Of a stretch of DNA of 64,000 nt, positions 51,718 through 60,478 are shown piece by piece. The translations under genes were made by a program, and so were the position numbers. Within the stretch, counting starts at the first letter, position 1; every line of letters begins with the position of its first letter. Origin of the DNA: Pontibacter sp. E15-1. GTDB lineage: Bacteria > Bacteroidota > Bacteroidia > Cytophagales > Hymenobacteraceae. The notes beneath the pieces were generated by a model. That model saw only the letters and a list, made by a program, of their open reading frames with translations, made no database searches and was not told the DNA's origin. The stretch covers positions 62,001 through 126,000 of the forward strand of contig NZ_JAKVIR010000018.1 in the NCBI RefSeq assembly GCF_022601975.1, given 5' to 3'.

Positions 51718-53289
51718 TCAGTACCCCGCGTTTTGCTGCAGTTTCGGGTTGGCGTCAATGGCGCGGCTCGGAATCGGGTAGAGCACCCGGAAAGGCTCGG
51801 AGGCCTCCTTGAATTCCCAGGCATTGGTGAACTTCCCAAACCGGATCAGGTCCCTCCTTCTGGACATCTCGAACGTGAGTTCTCTGCCCCGCTCCTCAAA
51901 CACGTCATTCAGGGTGAGGGAGCTTAGCACAGAGGCGTTGCTCCGGGTCCTGATCTGGTTGATGAGGGGCAGCGCCGCCCCAAAGTTGCCTTGCCGGGCC
52001 AGGGCCTCGGCCTTTACCAGCAGCACGTCCGCGTAGCGGATAAAAGCGATATCGTTGCCGGCGTTGCCTCCGTTGGTGTTCGGGTCCAGCCCCCACTTGA
52101 TCCACTTCTCGCCCGCGTTCATGGGCTGGTTACGGATGCCCGTGGCCGGTATGATAACGTAGGGCACAGGGTCGCCTTTGGAAACACCCGGCTTGTAGAG
52201 CTGCGAGTTATTGTCCGGCACGATGCGCTCCACCAGCACGGTTTCGCCGGTTCTGGGGTCTTTCAGCTCGCCCGGGGTCATGAACATGCCTTTCCGCGCG
52301 TCCTGGTCTTCATACAGGGCCACCACAGACGGGCGGGTGCCAAAGCCGTTTTGGGGGGTATAGGGCAAGCCAAACAGACCGCCGCTAATGCCCGGAAGCA
52401 CTTTCTGCACCAGCGGGTGGCCGATGCCCCCGGGGATGTTGGGGGTATAAATCCCGCCGAAGATAAACTCCTTGTTCTCCTCGTTGTCGTGCTTAAAGTT
52501 GTCGAAGTAATCGGGCAGCAGGATGTAGGCACCCGAGTTGATCACCAGGTCGGCGTATTCGATGGCCCCGTCGAGCTGCGCCGTGCCGGTATACACCTCG
52601 GCATTCAGGTACACGGTGGCCAGCAGCGCATACACCGCCTCTTTGGTCAGGCGGCCGTAATACTGGCCTCCTACCTCCGTCTGCGAGGGCAGGTCGGCGG
52701 CGGCCTCTTTGAGTTCCGCCACTACAAAGTTAAAGACCTCGGTCCGGGTGTTCTGCTCGGGCAGGTTATTGGGGTCTACCTTGGGCTCCGTAAAAATGGG
52801 CACGTTGCCGAACAGGTCCATCAGGTAAAAATAGGCATAGGCGCGCAGGGCTTTCAGCTCGGCTTTGGCCCCTCCCACCCCTTCGAGTTTGGAGGCATCC
52901 AGCGCCGCGATCAGGGCGTTGGCCTGGCCCACCGTCTGGAAGAAAGTGTTCCAGGTGCCGTTCAGGTAGTTGTGGTCCGGGCCCCACTTGTGCTCCATCA
53001 GTTGCTCAAAATCGTTGTTGGCCCACCAGCCCTGAATCTTGCCGTGCGTCAGCACCTGGTCCGCTGAAAGCTCCAGTGTGCGGTACTCCACCCCCATACC
53101 CGAAATCTGGGCAAAGTTGCGGTATACCCCGGACAGGGAGGAGAGCACCTGGGTTTCGCTGGTATAAAACGTCTCGGGGGTATACACCGAGTATACCTCC
53201 TCGTCGAGCTCGCAGCTCGGCAAGGCCAGCAACAGGGCCGCCGCCAACACCACTACTTTCTTATTTTTATAGAATCTGAAATTGATCAT
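51718..53289 (-). CDS. RagB/SusD-family outer-membrane lipoprotein (pectin locus)
   Basis: A 523-residue SusD-like lipoprotein (LALPSC, Cys26). The start ELDEEVYSVYTPETFYTSETQVLSSLSGVYRNFAQI, TPR-like LRAYAYFYLMDLFGNVPIF and the C-terminal INQIRTRSNA..VFEERGRELTFEMSRRRDLIRFGKF are family features; it ends YPIPSRAIDANPKLQQNAGY, a very common SusD ending. It binds the oligosaccharide and caps the SusC encoded 32 bases upstream. From its neighbours (PL22, GH28, GH105) the ligand is likely a pectin fragment. Confidence 0.96.
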   Translation of the reverse strand: MINFRFYKNKKVVVLAAALLLALPSCELDEEVYSVYTPETFYTSETQVLSSLSGVYRNFAQISGMGVEYRTLELSADQVLTHGKIQGWWANNDFEQLMEHKWGPDHNYLNGTWNTFFQTVGQANALIAALDASKLEGVGGAKAELKALRAYAYFYLMDLFGNVPIFTEPKVDPNNLPEQNTRTEVFNFVVAELKEAAADLPSQTEVGGQYYGRLTKEAVYALLATVYLNAEVYTGTAQLDGAIEYADLVINSGAYILLPDYFDNFKHDNEENKEFIFGGIYTPNIPGGIGHPLVQKVLPGISGGLFGLPYTPQNGFGTRPSVVALYEDQDARKGMFMTPGELKDPRTGETVLVERIVPDNNSQLYKPGVSKGDPVPYVIIPATGIRNQPMNAGEKWIKWGLDPNTNGGNAGNDIAFIRYADVLLVKAEALARQGNFGAALPLINQIRTRSNASVLSSLTLNDVFEERGRELTFEMSRRRDLIRFGKFTNAWEFKEASEPFRVLYPIPSRAIDANPKLQQNAGY

Positions 53290-53321
53290 CTCGCTAAAAT
53301 TTAAACTGTGTTACACAACCG

Positions 53322-56318
53322 CTAAAAAGAGAAACTGCCACCTAGCTGCAGCACGCGCGGCCGCGGATACGAAAGGTAGTCGATGCCGATCGGGGCGATG
53401 CCTCCCTGGTTGGTGTTGGTCCGCACCTCGGGGTCGAAGCCGGTATAGTCCGTCAGCACGAACAGGTTCTGGCCCGTCACATACACCCGGGCACGCTGCA
53501 GGTAGGGTATGGCCGTGGTGCTGAAGGTATAGCCCACGCTCACGTTGTCCAGCCGCAAATAGCTGGCGTCTTCTATCCACCTGGAGGAGAATTGCGGAAT
53601 CTGCGCGCGGCTCACGTTGTTGTCGAGGGCCGAGCGGAGGATGTTGATGCCCGGTGCAGAGTTGGGGTAGGAGAATTCGGCGGCTGTGTTGTTGAGCACG
53701 TCGTTGCCCACCACTCCCCGGAGGGTCGCGCTGGCGTCGAACTGCTTCCAGCGCACCGTGTTGGTGAAGCCGTACAGGAAATCCGGCTGCGCGTCCCCGA
53801 TCACCACTAAATCCGCCCCGTCCACACCGTCTGCGTCCAGGTAGGTTTCCATACCGTTGTCGTCGAAACCGGTGAACTTCCGGCCGTAAAACGTGCCCAG
53901 GGGCAGCCCCGGCCGGATAATCTGCGTCTGGCCGCCGTTGCTCACCACGCCCGACAAAGGGGAAGTCCGGATCTCATCCCGCGAGAACTGGTCGTTGGAC
54001 AGGGAGATGACCTCGTTGCGATTGCGGGATATGTTGAAGTTGGCGTCCCACTGCAGGTCCTCGTTCCGGATGATACTCGCGTTCAGGGCAAGCTCAACCC
54101 CCTTGTTCTCCACCTCGCCCACGTTGGCCCACTGGCTTTGCACCACCGAGGGAGACGCCGTGGAGAACTGCAGAAGCAGGTTGCTGGTGTGCTTTCGGTA
54201 ATAGTCCAGCGAGCCGGTCAGGCGCTCTTCCCAGATGCCGAAGTCCACGCCCAGGTTCAGCTGGCTCGTCTGCTCCCACTGCAGGTCGGGGTTGGCGAAG
54301 TTGGTGGGCAATACACTGGGTATGGCCTCGCCGCCCAGCACGTATACCGACGAGCCCGCGATGGACAGCTGCTGGCGGTATAAATCATTGGGGATCTCCT
54401 GGTTACCCGTGATGCCATACCCAGCCCGCACTTTCAGGTTGCTGATAGGCGAGGATCCCAAAAATTCCTCTTCAGACAGGATCCAGGCGAGGGCACCCGA
54501 GGGGAAAAGCCCCCAGCGGTTGTTCTCCCCAAACCGGCTCGACCCGTCGTTGCGCAGGGTAAAGGTCACCAGATAGCGGTCTTTCAGCTTGTAATTCACA
54601 CGGCCGAACACGGAGCTCAGCCGGTTGGCCGATTTGTAGGAGGTGTTCGACAGGATTTTGCCGGACTGGATCAGGTTCCACTTCACGGCGCTCGACACGA
54701 ACCTGTTTGCCTCCGTAAAGGTAAACTCGCTCACGAAGCGCTGGAAAGAGTACCCGCCCAGCACGCTCAGGTTGCTGCCCGGCGTGATGTCTTTGCTGAA
54801 GTTCAAGGTCGTCTCGATCAGCGAGCTGTAGTTCTTGAGCTTATTGATGGAAGCCCTGCCGCCCTCTGTTTCCCCGGCCGGGTGCGATGCCGGCACGTTG
54901 GTGAACCGCTCCACCGACTCGTTGGAGTGGCCCATGTTCACTTTAAAGGTCAGCGAGTTCAGGATGTCGTAAGAGACGTTGGCGTTCCCCAGAAACAGGT
55001 CTGTGTTGCGCTCATCGTCCACGTCCACCCACGACACCGGGTTGATCCGAAGCTCGCCTAGCTGGTAAAAGCTCCCGTCGGGGTTGCGCACCGGCAGCGT
55101 GGGCGACCAGCGCAGGGCATCCTTCAGTATATTGCCGCCCTCGTTGTTGATGTTGGAGGAGATCGGGGTGTTGTCTTCAAATATCTTTCCGTAGGTCATG
55201 TTAACGCTGACCCTGAGCTTGTTGTCCAGGGCCTGGTGGTTGGCATTGAACCTGCCGGTATACTTCTTCAGGCCCGACGACGAGATAACGCCCTGCTGGG
55301 AGGTATACCCGGCCGATGCCCGGTAGTTGCTGGTGGCGCTTCCGCCGCCAAACGCAAGGTTGTGGTTCTGGCTCAGGGCAGTCCGGAAAATCTCATCCTG
55401 CCATTTGGTGTCGGCGCCCTCGTCGGGGTAGGCCAGGTTGTTGTTTTCAGCGAAGTCCCTGTACTCGGCGGCAGACAGGAACGGCAGTGTCTTGCGCACG
55501 GTTGAGGTGCCCACATACGCGTCGTAGGTTACAGACTCGCCCACTTTCTTGCTTTTGGTGGTGATGATGATCACGCCGTTTGCGCCCCTGGAACCATAGA
55601 TGGCGGTGGCTGAGGCGTCTTTCAGGATGTCAATCGACTCGATGTCCGCCGGGTTTAAGGTGTTGAGCGGGTTGGAGGGCTGCGACGAAAACGGAGAGCT
55701 GCCCTGCATCGACGACACAAACATATTGGCCGTGCCAAACTGCAGCGGCACGCCGTCTACCACGTACAGCGGGTCGTTGCCCGCAGAGATGGAGTTGGCC
55801 CCCCGGATGCGCACCGTAGAAGCCGAGCCTGGCTGGCCGCTGTCTTGCACAATGTTCACGCCGGCCACTTTGCCCTGCATAAGCTGCTCAGGTGCCACGG
55901 CCACGCCGGGGTTAAAGTCTTTGGCGCTCACCGAGGACACGGCCCCGGTCACATCCTTTCTGCGTTGCGTGCCATACCCCACCACCACTACTTCTTCCAG
56001 GGCTTTTATGTCTGGCGCAAGCTGCACGTCAAGCACGGCCCTGCCGTTGATGGCCACCTCCTGAGGGGTATAGCCGATAAAAGAGAACACCAAGGTGCCC
56101 GTCGCCGGTGCCGCGAGGGTATACGTGCCGTCCACGGCGGTAACGGTGCCCGTGGTCGTGCCTTTCAGGGCAATGCTGACGCCGGGCAAAGCCTCCCGGC
56201 CATCCGACGAGGTTACCTTCCCGGAAACAGTTGTCTGGGCGAAGGCCGTGAGTTGGGCCAGGCACAGCACGACTGTCAGGAGTAAGCTGCTTCTAAAGGA
56301 ATCATATAGTTTACCCAT
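53322..56318 (-). CDS. SusC/RagA-family TonB-dependent transporter (pectin locus)
   Basis: A 998-residue outer-membrane transporter with a classic layout: signal peptide to TAFAQT, carboxypeptidase-regulatory-like domain (VSGKVTSSDGREALPGVSIALKG), the linker LEEVVVVGYGTQRRKDVTGAV, plug (GKVAGVNIVQDSGQPGSASTVRIRGANSI..DPLYVVDGVPLQ) and a barrel ending LQLGGSFSF with terminal Phe. It imports oligosaccharide with TonB energy. It leads an operon SusC-SusD-PL22 and its promoter region holds one strong operator site (56446-56490). It is closer to standard SusC than the one at 23579. Confidence 0.97.
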   Translation of the reverse strand: MGKLYDSFRSSLLLTVVLCLAQLTAFAQTTVSGKVTSSDGREALPGVSIALKGTTTGTVTAVDGTYTLAAPATGTLVFSFIGYTPQEVAINGRAVLDVQLAPDIKALEEVVVVGYGTQRRKDVTGAVSSVSAKDFNPGVAVAPEQLMQGKVAGVNIVQDSGQPGSASTVRIRGANSISAGNDPLYVVDGVPLQFGTANMFVSSMQGSSPFSSQPSNPLNTLNPADIESIDILKDASATAIYGSRGANGVIIITTKSKKVGESVTYDAYVGTSTVRKTLPFLSAAEYRDFAENNNLAYPDEGADTKWQDEIFRTALSQNHNLAFGGGSATSNYRASAGYTSQQGVISSSGLKKYTGRFNANHQALDNKLRVSVNMTYGKIFEDNTPISSNINNEGGNILKDALRWSPTLPVRNPDGSFYQLGELRINPVSWVDVDDERNTDLFLGNANVSYDILNSLTFKVNMGHSNESVERFTNVPASHPAGETEGGRASINKLKNYSSLIETTLNFSKDITPGSNLSVLGGYSFQRFVSEFTFTEANRFVSSAVKWNLIQSGKILSNTSYKSANRLSSVFGRVNYKLKDRYLVTFTLRNDGSSRFGENNRWGLFPSGALAWILSEEEFLGSSPISNLKVRAGYGITGNQEIPNDLYRQQLSIAGSSVYVLGGEAIPSVLPTNFANPDLQWEQTSQLNLGVDFGIWEERLTGSLDYYRKHTSNLLLQFSTASPSVVQSQWANVGEVENKGVELALNASIIRNEDLQWDANFNISRNRNEVISLSNDQFSRDEIRTSPLSGVVSNGGQTQIIRPGLPLGTFYGRKFTGFDDNGMETYLDADGVDGADLVVIGDAQPDFLYGFTNTVRWKQFDASATLRGVVGNDVLNNTAAEFSYPNSAPGINILRSALDNNVSRAQIPQFSSRWIEDASYLRLDNVSVGYTFSTTAIPYLQRARVYVTGQNLFVLTDYTGFDPEVRTNTNQGGIAPIGIDYLSYPRPRVLQLGGSFSF

Positions 56319-56445
56319 ATTTCTTTATGTTTTGGTTGAGGTGATTGTTCGGAGGAGAAAAAATCGCAGCGGTTGCGTTCGCTGCACCTTAGGGTCGGAA
56401 GTCTGCAAGCCTGCGTCCGGAGCCTCCGTGCGCTGCTGCATTTTC

Positions 56446-56490
56446 CAATTTTAGCCAATCCGATACAGAAGCCTATCCTGCGGTATCCCG
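56446..56490 (-). promoter_or_regulatory. Pectin-type operator and -7 box, SusC operon
   Basis: On the minus strand CGGGATA-CCG-CAGGATA (56474-56490) is followed by 20 bases and TAAAATTG (56446-56453), one base off TAnnTTTG. The transcript would begin about 120 bases before the SusC start. Confidence 0.75.
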
Positions 56491-56592
56491 CCCTTCAGCA
56501 CTTTAGCGTTTTTTTTTCTTCAAGGCTTTTGCGGCATGCGGCGGGGAACGCCTGCGAAGAGACTCCTCCGAAAACCCACACCGCTCCCCATA

Positions 56593-56637
56593 CAGGATAG
56601 CGCAGGACAGAAAGTCGGCGAGTTTCCCTTACCTTTC
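56593..56637 (+). promoter_or_regulatory. Pectin-type operator and -7 box, GH43-like gene
   Basis: On the plus strand CAGGATA-GCG-CAGGACA (56593-56609) is followed by 20 bases and TACCTTTC (56630-56637), one base off TAnnTTTG. The ATG is at 56672. Confidence 0.75.
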
Positions 56638-56671
56638 GTGTTGCATATTCGCCTGAAACTGACGTAACCCG

Positions 56672-57736
56672 ATGTTGAATCCTCCTGACAAAAGAAAATC
56701 ACCCCAGTTATACCTATTGGCCATCCTCTTTGCCCTGCTTCCGCTCAGCTTGGCCGCACAGTCGGGGGCTACCGGCAAACTGGCCCCCATGCCCTTGTTC
56801 GCCGACCCTGTGTTCGACGGGGCTGCCGACCCGGTGGTGATCTGGAATAAGCAGGAAAAGAAGTGGTTTATGTTTTATACCAACCGCCGCGCCACCGACG
56901 CGACAGCCACTGGCGTGACCTGGGTGCACGGCACCCGCATCGGGATTGCCGAGTCGGTGGACGGGGGAGCCACCTGGGCCTACCGCGACACGGCCAACAT
57001 TACCTACCGCTCGGACGCAGGCTATACCCACTGGGCCCCCGAGGTGATCGAGCACAACGGTTTATACCATATGTACCTGACCTATGTGCCGGGCGTCTTC
57101 GCCGACTGTAACCATCCCCGCCAGATTGTGCACCTCACCAGCACCGATTTGCTCACCTGGGATTATCAGTCCACGCTGCCGCTGGTGAACGACAAGGTGA
57201 TTGATGCCTGTGTATACCGCCTGCCGAATGGCAGCTGGCGCATGTGGTATAACAACGAGCGCGACGGCAAATCCATTTACTACGCCGACAGTCAAGACCT
57301 ATACCAGTGGCAGGACAAGGGCAAGGCTGTGGCCGCACACGGCGAGGGGCCCAAGGTTTTTCGCTGGAAAGGAAAGTACTGGATGGTGATTGACCTGTGG
57401 AAAGGCCTGGGCATATACAGCTCGGATGACCTGCTGACCTGGCAGGCACAGGAAGAACGCCTGCTCGAGCATCCCGGAAAAGGCAAGGACGACCAGGCAA
57501 TCGGCGGCCACCCTGACGTGGTGATCAGCGGCGACAGGGCCTATCTGTTTTATTTCACGCACCCCGGCCGCTCGAAAGCCGCTCCCGCCCCCGAAGAAAG
57601 CGTTGCCGCCAAGCGCAGCGTGATCCAGGTAACCGAACTGCACTACACCGATGGCCAGCTAACTTGCGACCGGGATACGCCAACGTACGTCCACCTGAAA
57701 AAACCGAAACCGCCGCGGCAGGCCCGCACCCGCTAG
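56672..57736 (+). CDS. GH43-like five-bladed propeller glycosidase
   Basis: A 354-residue secreted enzyme (signal peptide AILFALLPLSLAAQ). The GH43/GH32-like triad is visible as Asp53 (FDGAADPVVIW), Asp178 (KVIDACVYRL) and Glu225 (AHGEGPKVFRW), with blade repeats ESVDGGATWAYRDT, HWAPEVIEHNGLYHMYLTYVPG and IYSSDDLLTWQAQEE. Subfamily and substrate cannot be assigned; arabinose or galactose side chains of RG-I are the likely targets from context. The C-terminus is Lys/Arg/Pro-rich. It is expressed from an operator-linked promoter and followed by the GH28 gene. Confidence 0.85.
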   Translation: MLNPPDKRKSPQLYLLAILFALLPLSLAAQSGATGKLAPMPLFADPVFDGAADPVVIWNKQEKKWFMFYTNRRATDATATGVTWVHGTRIGIAESVDGGATWAYRDTANITYRSDAGYTHWAPEVIEHNGLYHMYLTYVPGVFADCNHPRQIVHLTSTDLLTWDYQSTLPLVNDKVIDACVYRLPNGSWRMWYNNERDGKSIYYADSQDLYQWQDKGKAVAAHGEGPKVFRWKGKYWMVIDLWKGLGIYSSDDLLTWQAQEERLLEHPGKGKDDQAIGGHPDVVISGDRAYLFYFTHPGRSKAAPAPEESVAAKRSVIQVTELHYTDGQLTCDRDTPTYVHLKKPKPPRQARTR

Positions 57737-57785
57737 ACCTCTGGCAATGAGCAGGTTAATACTTTATACTTAGTACACTACAGCT

Positions 57786-57901
57786 CTTCCGGACTTCCCA
57801 GTCCGGAAGCCACCTGCCGGGGATTTCCTAATCCCCGTGGTCCTGCTAACGCGGATTAGGAAATCCGCTTCAGGAAAAGTTTCGGATTAGGAAATCCGAA
57901 A
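57786..57901. repeat. Array of four related hairpins
   Basis: Four perfect palindromes occur in a row at 57786-57809, 57818-57837 (CGGGGATTTCCTAATCCCCG), 57851-57868 (GCGGATTAGGAAATCCGC) and 57880-57901. All share the design GGA(C/T)T-TCC-(A)(A/G)TCC in one or the other orientation. The array fills the 251-base gap between two co-directional enzyme genes. Confidence 0.85.
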
Positions 57902-57987
57902 CAGCGGGTTGGAGACTTAGAACCTGGAAATTACACAGAGGACTTCTGCAACAAGAAGGAGTCAATTTACCGAGTAAACATTTTAAT

Positions 57988-59430
57988 ATGAAAATACAGC
58001 CTATCGCCTTTCTCTTTGTTCTGTCAGTTCTGGTTATTGCCTTCGCTGGCTTTAGGGGGAAAACCGTTCCCGACGAATTTACCCCGCCGGCCTGGGCGAA
58101 AGAAGTGGGTGCCCGGAAACTGCCTGCCCGGAAAAAGGGGTATGACGTGACGAAATACGGCGCCGTGAACGACGGGAAGACGCTGAACACGAAAGCCATA
58201 CAGGCCACCATCGATGCCTGCGCGGCCAGGGGCGGCGGCATTGTCACCTTCAGGCCCGGCGACTACCTCACCGGCTCCATCTACCTGAAAAAAGGCGTGC
58301 ACTTGCGAATTGATGCGGGCGTGCAACTGCTGGGAAGCCAGAACCTGGCCGACTACCCAGAGATCGACACGCGCGTGGCGGGCATCGAAATGAAGTGGCC
58401 CTCTGCGCTGATTAATGTGCTGGACCAGGAGAACGTCGCTATCTCGGGCAAAGGCGTGGTGCATGCGCAGGGCAAGCCGTTCTGGGATGCCTACTGGAAC
58501 CTGCGCAAGGAGTATGAGCCCAAAGGGCTGCGCTGGATCGTGGACTACGACGCCAAACGCCCGCGCACGCTGCTCGTCTCGGAGTCGTCGGATGTTACAA
58601 TCAAAGACATCACGATGAAACAAGCGGGCTTCTGGACGATTCATGTCCTCTACTCCGACCACGTGACGGTAGACGGCGTGGTGATCCAGAACAACATCGA
58701 CGGGCATGGCCCCAGCACCGACGGCATCGACATCGACTCTTCTTCCTACGTGCTGGTGCAAAACTGCGACATCGACTGCAACGACGACAACTTCTGCCTG
58801 AAGGCGGGCCGCGACTGGGATGGCCTGCGCGTGAACCGGCCCACGGAGTATGTGGTGATCCGGGACTGCATTTCGCGGGCGGGCGGCGGCCTGATTACCT
58901 TCGGCAGCGAGACCTCGGGCGGTATCCGGCATGTGCTGGCGTATAACCTGAAGGCCAAGGGCACCGGGGTGGGCATCCGCTTTAAGTCAGCCACCACCCG
59001 GGGCGGCACGGTGGAAGACATTTATATGCAGGATATCGAGATGAATGGCGTGAAAGTGCCGATTGAGGTGTCGATGAACTGGAACCCCAGCTACAGCTAT
59101 TCCACCTTGCCAGAGGGGTATACCTACGACTCGATTCCGCAGCACTGGAAAACCATGCTACACAAGGTTGAGCCCGAAGAACTGGGCATCCCCAAATTCA
59201 AAGATGTATACATCTCCGACATCCGGGTGCAGCATGCCGAGAAAGCCCTTTCGGCCAGTGGCATCGCACAATCCTCCATCGAGAATTTCAGGTTCCGGAA
59301 CATTTCGATTGAGGCCAGCACAGCCGGTGAAATTGCCTACGCCGAAGACTGGAAATTCGACGGCTTCTCTCTCCAGACAAAAGACAACAGCACGCTTACC
59401 GTGGAGCACAGCTCGAATATGGATTTATAG
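57988..59430 (+). CDS. GH28 polygalacturonase-family enzyme
   Basis: A 480-residue right-handed beta-helix enzyme with a signal peptide (FLFVLSVLVIAFAGF). GH28 catalytic elements are Asp245 (STDGIDID), Asp266/Asp267 (DCNDDNFCLKAG) and the Arg-Lys pair in IRFKSA (331-333). The usual GHG is replaced by GGGLITFGSETSGG, the form found in exo-acting and rhamnogalacturonan-active members rather than classical endo-polygalacturonases. An additional N-terminal part (FTPPAWAKEVGARKLPARKKGYDVTKYGAVNDGKTLNT) begins the helix. It hydrolyses galacturonate linkages in pectin oligomers in the periplasm. Confidence 0.93.
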   Translation: MKIQPIAFLFVLSVLVIAFAGFRGKTVPDEFTPPAWAKEVGARKLPARKKGYDVTKYGAVNDGKTLNTKAIQATIDACAARGGGIVTFRPGDYLTGSIYLKKGVHLRIDAGVQLLGSQNLADYPEIDTRVAGIEMKWPSALINVLDQENVAISGKGVVHAQGKPFWDAYWNLRKEYEPKGLRWIVDYDAKRPRTLLVSESSDVTIKDITMKQAGFWTIHVLYSDHVTVDGVVIQNNIDGHGPSTDGIDIDSSSYVLVQNCDIDCNDDNFCLKAGRDWDGLRVNRPTEYVVIRDCISRAGGGLITFGSETSGGIRHVLAYNLKAKGTGVGIRFKSATTRGGTVEDIYMQDIEMNGVKVPIEVSMNWNPSYSYSTLPEGYTYDSIPQHWKTMLHKVEPEELGIPKFKDVYISDIRVQHAEKALSASGIAQSSIENFRFRNISIEASTAGEIAYAEDWKFDGFSLQTKDNSTLTVEHSSNMDL

Positions 59431-59781
59431 TGGTTTTTGCTGATGCTGTGCGGGTATAGCATATATCGTTTTGGTGCCCTGTCCAAATCTTCTGCTTCGT
59501 AGGGACAGGTCGCGACCTGTCCAATCGTGCTCATACCCATCTACATGCGGCCATTGCTGCTTGATGTATAAATGGCGGTATGCCCCTACAAAGCCTAATC
59601 TCCCTCTTCTGCTCTCTGCACAGGCCGATGCGCGGACAGGTCGCGACCTGTCCCTACGAGAGGGTGTATGTATAATCATAAGCTGAACTGGGGCACTTCT
59701 CAGCCTAAACTCACGTGCTGAAATATGCTTTTATTGTTTGCTCTGAATGTGGTACATTTAGTTTCATTACCATAAAACCGA
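59431..59781. other. 351-base intergenic region
   Basis: No gene. Most of it is the double-palindrome element at 59497-59659. Both strands have short open frames inside the element, but they come from its repeated sequence and do not resemble proteins. Confidence 0.6.
59497..59659. repeat. Double-palindrome element (GGTCGCGACC type)
   Basis: Two 26-base arms at 59497-59522 and 59634-59659 are perfect inverted repeats; each contains the 20-base palindrome GGACAGGTCGCGACCTGTCC, with TCGTAGG at the outer ends. The 111-base interior includes gtataaatggcggtatgccc. Similar repeats are widespread in some bacterial genomes as far as I recall. It may also serve as transcription terminator of the GH28 gene. 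Confidence 0.85.
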
Positions 59782-60294
59782 ATGAAGGTATTGCCCCTTA
59801 CACTCTGCGCCATCCTACTGTCGTTTTCTGCGTTGGCCCAAAACCTATCACTCAGAAAGCTGAAGAAGCTTAGAAGGATGGATTCCGTTGAAATAGACCA
59901 GAAGCTGAAAAACAAGGGCTGGAGCTTTATATCCGATGCAAAGCCATCAGAAAAAATGATGGGGAAAGCCGTCTGGGCCTTTAACCCGACTGCCGAAGGC
60001 GCTGCTGCCTGGTGTGTTCTTTACTATTCTGATACAAGCCCCTCCCGTATTTTATACAATCTTTACGAAGGGAATTCCATTCAAAAGATTCAGAAGAAAA
60101 TACGCCGACGCAACCCCCTACCTATCGCTGAGGGCCACACACTAAAAAGAGTAGAACAACTGGAATCCTATGCTGATTATCCTGTAAATGATACCGTGCT
60201 GCGGCTGTTGCATTACATACAACCGGGCGCTGACGGGGTTAAGATTTTCGATAAATCAGACTATTTAAAAGCTACAGAAAATGGCCGGCTATAA
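59782..60294 (+). CDS. Small secreted protein, unknown
   Basis: A 170-residue protein with a good signal peptide (LTLCAILLSFSALAQ). The mature part is basic (LSLRKLKKLRRMDSVEIDQKLKNKGWSFIS) and then mixed alpha/beta (KMMGKAVWAFNP, AAWCVLYYSDTSPSRILYNLYEG, IQKIQKKIRRRNP). I recognise no family or catalytic motif. Similar short secreted proteins are frequent in Bacteroidota. Base composition is lower in GC than the pectin genes around it, so it may not belong to the locus functionally. Confidence 0.75.
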   Translation: MKVLPLTLCAILLSFSALAQNLSLRKLKKLRRMDSVEIDQKLKNKGWSFISDAKPSEKMMGKAVWAFNPTAEGAAAWCVLYYSDTSPSRILYNLYEGNSIQKIQKKIRRRNPLPIAEGHTLKRVEQLESYADYPVNDTVLRLLHYIQPGADGVKIFDKSDYLKATENGRL

Positions 60295-60408
60295 TAAGTA
60301 ATCGCGGAATTCGAAAGGATATAACGGTCTTAGCATTGTGTAATGTTATCAGAAAACCCTGTCTTGTAAATTCTGCTCTCCGCTTAACTCTTCCCGGTAT
60401 AGGTATAA

Positions 60409-60458
60409 ACAGGAAGGTCCCTGCTCATGATTTGACACACGAGCAGGGACCATCCTGT
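60409..60458 (-). terminator. Terminator of the large PL11 gene
   Basis: Arms acaggaaggtccctgctc (60409-60426) and gagcagggaccatcctgt (60441-60458) pair over 18 bases with one mismatch around a 14-base loop. It lies 20 bases past the PL11 stop. Confidence 0.8.
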
Positions 60459-60478
60459 TTAGTAGCGGTGTTTAGCTT

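Larger units (their letters stand above)
56319..56671. other. 353-base divergent control region
   Basis: No gene. It holds two operator/-7 box units facing outward, one for the SusC operon (minus) and one for the GH43-like gene (plus), separated by about 100 bases. Confidence 0.7.

Noticed and set aside
57786..57901. CRISPR-like array
   Set aside because: The repeats are palindromes of different lengths and sequences with 8-13 base gaps, no constant direct repeat and no cas genes; a hairpin cluster explains it.
59540..59640. Short open frames on both strands within the 59497-59659 element
   Set aside because: They are translations of palindromic repeat DNA and do not look like protein.
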